The notes under the pieces were generated by a model that saw nothing but the letters and a program-made list of their open reading frames with translations, had not been told where the DNA came from and made no database searches. A stretch of 64,000 nucleotides of DNA from an uncultured Alphaproteobacteria bacterium (lineage in GTDB: Bacteria; Pseudomonadota; Alphaproteobacteria; HIMB59; GCA-002718135): positions 16,001 through 80,000 of the forward strand of contig CACMPM010000003.1 in assembly GCA_902615625.1 (NCBI GenBank). The letters are read 5' to 3'. Shown here piece after piece: positions 62,685 to 64,000 of the stretch. The first letter of the stretch is position 1. Every line of letters begins with the position of its first letter. The position numbers and the translations under genes were made by a program.

Positions 62685-63530
62685 GTGAAAAATAAAAGAT
62701 TTATTAGAATAATACCACGTCTGGATATTAAGAATGGTCAATTAATAAAAGGAATAAATCTTGAGGGTTTGAGGATTTTAGGTAATCCATTTGATTTTGC
62801 TAAATTTTATTATGAAAGTGGTGCGGATGAAATTTGTTATGTAGACAATGTGGCAACTTTATATGGTACTAATAATTTAACAAAATTTGTTTCTAAAACA
62901 GCAAAGAATATTTTTGTTCCAATTACTGTAGGCGGAGGGATAAGAACATTAGAAGATATAGAAAAAATGCTAAGAGCAGGTGCGGATAAAGTTTGTATAA
63001 ATTCATCAGCAATAGATAACAAAAACTTTATTAAAAAAGCTGCAAAAGTGTTTGGATCATCAACCATATCAGCTATTTTAGAATTTGTTAAAATAAATAA
63101 TAAACACTTCATAACAAAATCAAATGGTAGAGACATTGTAAACAAACACCCTTATGATTGGGCAACTTACCTTGAAGATCAAGGTGCTGGAGAAATTATT
63201 TTAACTAGTGTATTAAATGAAGGTTTAAGTTCTGGATTTGAAACAAATATAACTAAAAAAATTTCATCAAAACTAAGCATTCCAGTTATAGCACATGGTG
63301 GAGCCGGTTCTTTTAAAGATGTTTATAATATCATCGAAAATACAAACATTAAAGGAGTAGCAATTGCAAGTTTGTTTCATTACTCAAGTATTGGTCGATT
63401 TAAATACAAAAAAACAAGAATTGGAAATTTTCATTTTATTGAAAATAATATAAAAAAATTAAAAAAAGAAAATTATATAAATGATTTAAAAAAATATCTA
63501 ATTAAGAAAAAAATAAATGTAAGAATTTAA
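62685..63530 (+). CDS. HisF-like cyclase subunit, surface-glycan paralogue
   Basis: This 281-residue TIM-barrel protein of the HisF family keeps Asp14 in PRLDIKNGQ (equivalent to catalytic Asp11 of HisF), while by-eye alignment puts Glu at the position of Asp130 (ILEFVK). TVGGGIRTLEDI and HGGAGSF are the phosphate-binding loops. HisF/HisH pairs in O-antigen loci are thought to supply ammonia to a WbpG/PseA-type amidotransferase that makes acetamidino sugars, not histidine. The start is GTG. A HisH-like gene follows after three bases. A housekeeping role in histidine synthesis is possible but less likely. Confidence 0.87.
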   Translation: MKNKRFIRIIPRLDIKNGQLIKGINLEGLRILGNPFDFAKFYYESGADEICYVDNVATLYGTNNLTKFVSKTAKNIFVPITVGGGIRTLEDIEKMLRAGADKVCINSSAIDNKNFIKKAAKVFGSSTISAILEFVKINNKHFITKSNGRDIVNKHPYDWATYLEDQGAGEIILTSVLNEGLSSGFETNITKKISSKLSIPVIAHGGAGSFKDVYNIIENTNIKGVAIASLFHYSSIGRFKYKKTRIGNFHFIENNIKKLKKENYINDLKKYLIKKKINVRI

Positions 63531-63533
63531 ATT

Positions 63534-64000
63534 ATGGATAAAATAAAAATTGGAATTATTGATCTAAAATTAAATAATATTTATAGCATATATCAAGCAT
63601 GTAAAAATATTGGTTACAAAACAGAAGTAATAAATCATAATAAAAAATCTTTTAAATCTTATGATATAATTGTTTTACCCGGAGTAGGTAGTTATAAAAA
63701 AGCTATGAATTTTATAAAAATAAATGGTATTGACGATAAAATATTTCAATTCAGTTTAAATCAAAATAAATTAATATTTGGAATATGCTTAGGAATGCAA
63801 CTTTTACTAAAAAATAGTGAAGAATTTGGAACAACTAAAGGTTTGAATTTAGTTGATGGAGAAGTAAAATTATTGAATAAAAAAAAATGTAAAATAATAC
63901 CTCACATAGGCTGGTCAAAAATAAAAATAACAAATAAAAATAAAGTATTAGATAAAGATATTGGTAATGATCCCTATTATTTTGTCCATTCTTATTACTG
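63534..64000 (+). CDS. HisH-like glutamine amidotransferase (cut by window edge)
   Basis: The first 155 residues of a class I glutaminase are present, from an ATG at 63534. VLPGVGSY near 49-56 and GICLGMQLL near 82-90 with the nucleophile Cys84 match HisH, and FVHSYY at the end of the visible part contains the expected active-site His. The usual length is about 200, so some 45-55 residues lie beyond base 64000. It is paired with the HisF-like gene and probably channels ammonia from glutamine to it. A WbpG-type partner would be expected just outside the window. Confidence 0.88.
   Translation, partial: MDKIKIGIIDLKLNNIYSIYQACKNIGYKTEVINHNKKSFKSYDIIVLPGVGSYKKAMNFIKINGIDDKIFQFSLNQNKLIFGICLGMQLLLKNSEEFGTTKGLNLVDGEVKLLNKKKCKIIPHIGWSKIKITNKNKVLDKDIGNDPYYFVHSYY

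Noticed and set aside
62837..63145. Open frame on the minus strand, 102 codons, opposite the HisF-like gene
   Set aside because: The plus-strand gene shows clear HisF motifs throughout, so the opposite frame is a shadow.
1..64000. tRNA, rRNA, CRISPR arrays, insertion sequences, phage attachment sites
   Set aside because: Reading both strands I found no tandem spaced repeats, no transposase or integrase motifs and no stable-RNA-like GC-rich stretch; every part but the two short divergent gaps and a few bases at junctions is coding.

Overview
This is a very AT-rich, densely packed bacterial window. It carries a large surface-glycan (O-antigen, capsule or general glycosylation) gene region. The base composition, the near absence of intergenic DNA, the many 1-4 nt start/stop overlaps, the lack of insertion sequences and the presence of MmsA fit a streamlined marine alphaproteobacterium such as the SAR11/Pelagibacterales group. 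That placement is an inference from style, because the window has no rRNA or other lineage marker. I saw no tRNA, rRNA, CRISPR or IS element, and no gene-free stretch reaches 300 bases.

Layout. Positions 1-1058 (minus) hold the N-terminal part of an aldehyde dehydrogenase. A 75-bp divergent gap separates it from a rightward pair (1134-4069): a class V aminotransferase of the cysteine-desulfurase type and a NodU/TobZ-type O-carbamoyltransferase. This pair converges, with overlapping stop codons, on a leftward train of 55 genes running from 62605 to 4066 (58.5 kb) with no gap longer than 11 bp. A 79-bp divergent gap (62606-62684) carries a perfect 12-bp palindrome. Beyond it, HisF-like and HisH-like genes, the latter cut by the window edge, run rightward.

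The train reads as modules. (a) Lipid-linked glycan assembly: WbpM/PglF-like dehydratase, small PglC-like phosphoglycosyl transferase, GT4 and GT2 transferases, a PglK/MsbA-like ABC flippase, and three O-antigen ligase/polymerase-like membrane proteins, two of them an unusual tandem pair with a large insert. (b) Uronic acid and amide: WbpO/TviB-like dehydrogenase and AsnB. (c) A CDP-sugar cassette: RfbF-like cytidylyltransferase, RmlC-like epimerase and two SDRs. (d) A 22-28.5 kb cassette joining a KdsB-like and a NeuA-like cytidylyltransferase with two aldolase families, a 2-hydroxyacid dehydrogenase, a GAPDH homologue and a HAD phosphatase. (e) A complete legionaminic-acid set (LegB, LegC, NeuD/LegH-like, LegI, LegG, PtmE, LegF). 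(f) A second NeuB-type cassette with a DHDPS/NAL-type aldolase, a cupin and another CMP transferase. (g) A dTDP-sugar module: RfbA, RfbB, RfbC, an FdtA-like ketoisomerase, aminotransferases, C- and O-methyltransferase-like proteins, and an N-formyltransferase fused to a sulfotransferase. (h) At the promoter-proximal end: a GT2, a LAB_N membrane protein, MmsA and a UDP-sugar epimerase.

Together the genes predict a highly decorated glycan containing legionaminic acid, at least one further CMP-activated ulosonic acid, a formylated 3-amino-3,6-dideoxyhexose and possibly amidated uronic acid, sulfate, methyl and carbamoyl groups. The most novel candidates are the cassette at 22.1-28.5 kb, the two multidomain fusions at 47.5-52.6 kb, and the tandem oversized ligase-like proteins at 9.6-13.8 kb. 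Several start codons were moved to an internal ATG that gives tighter coupling: 22770, 41062, 52610 and 60125.
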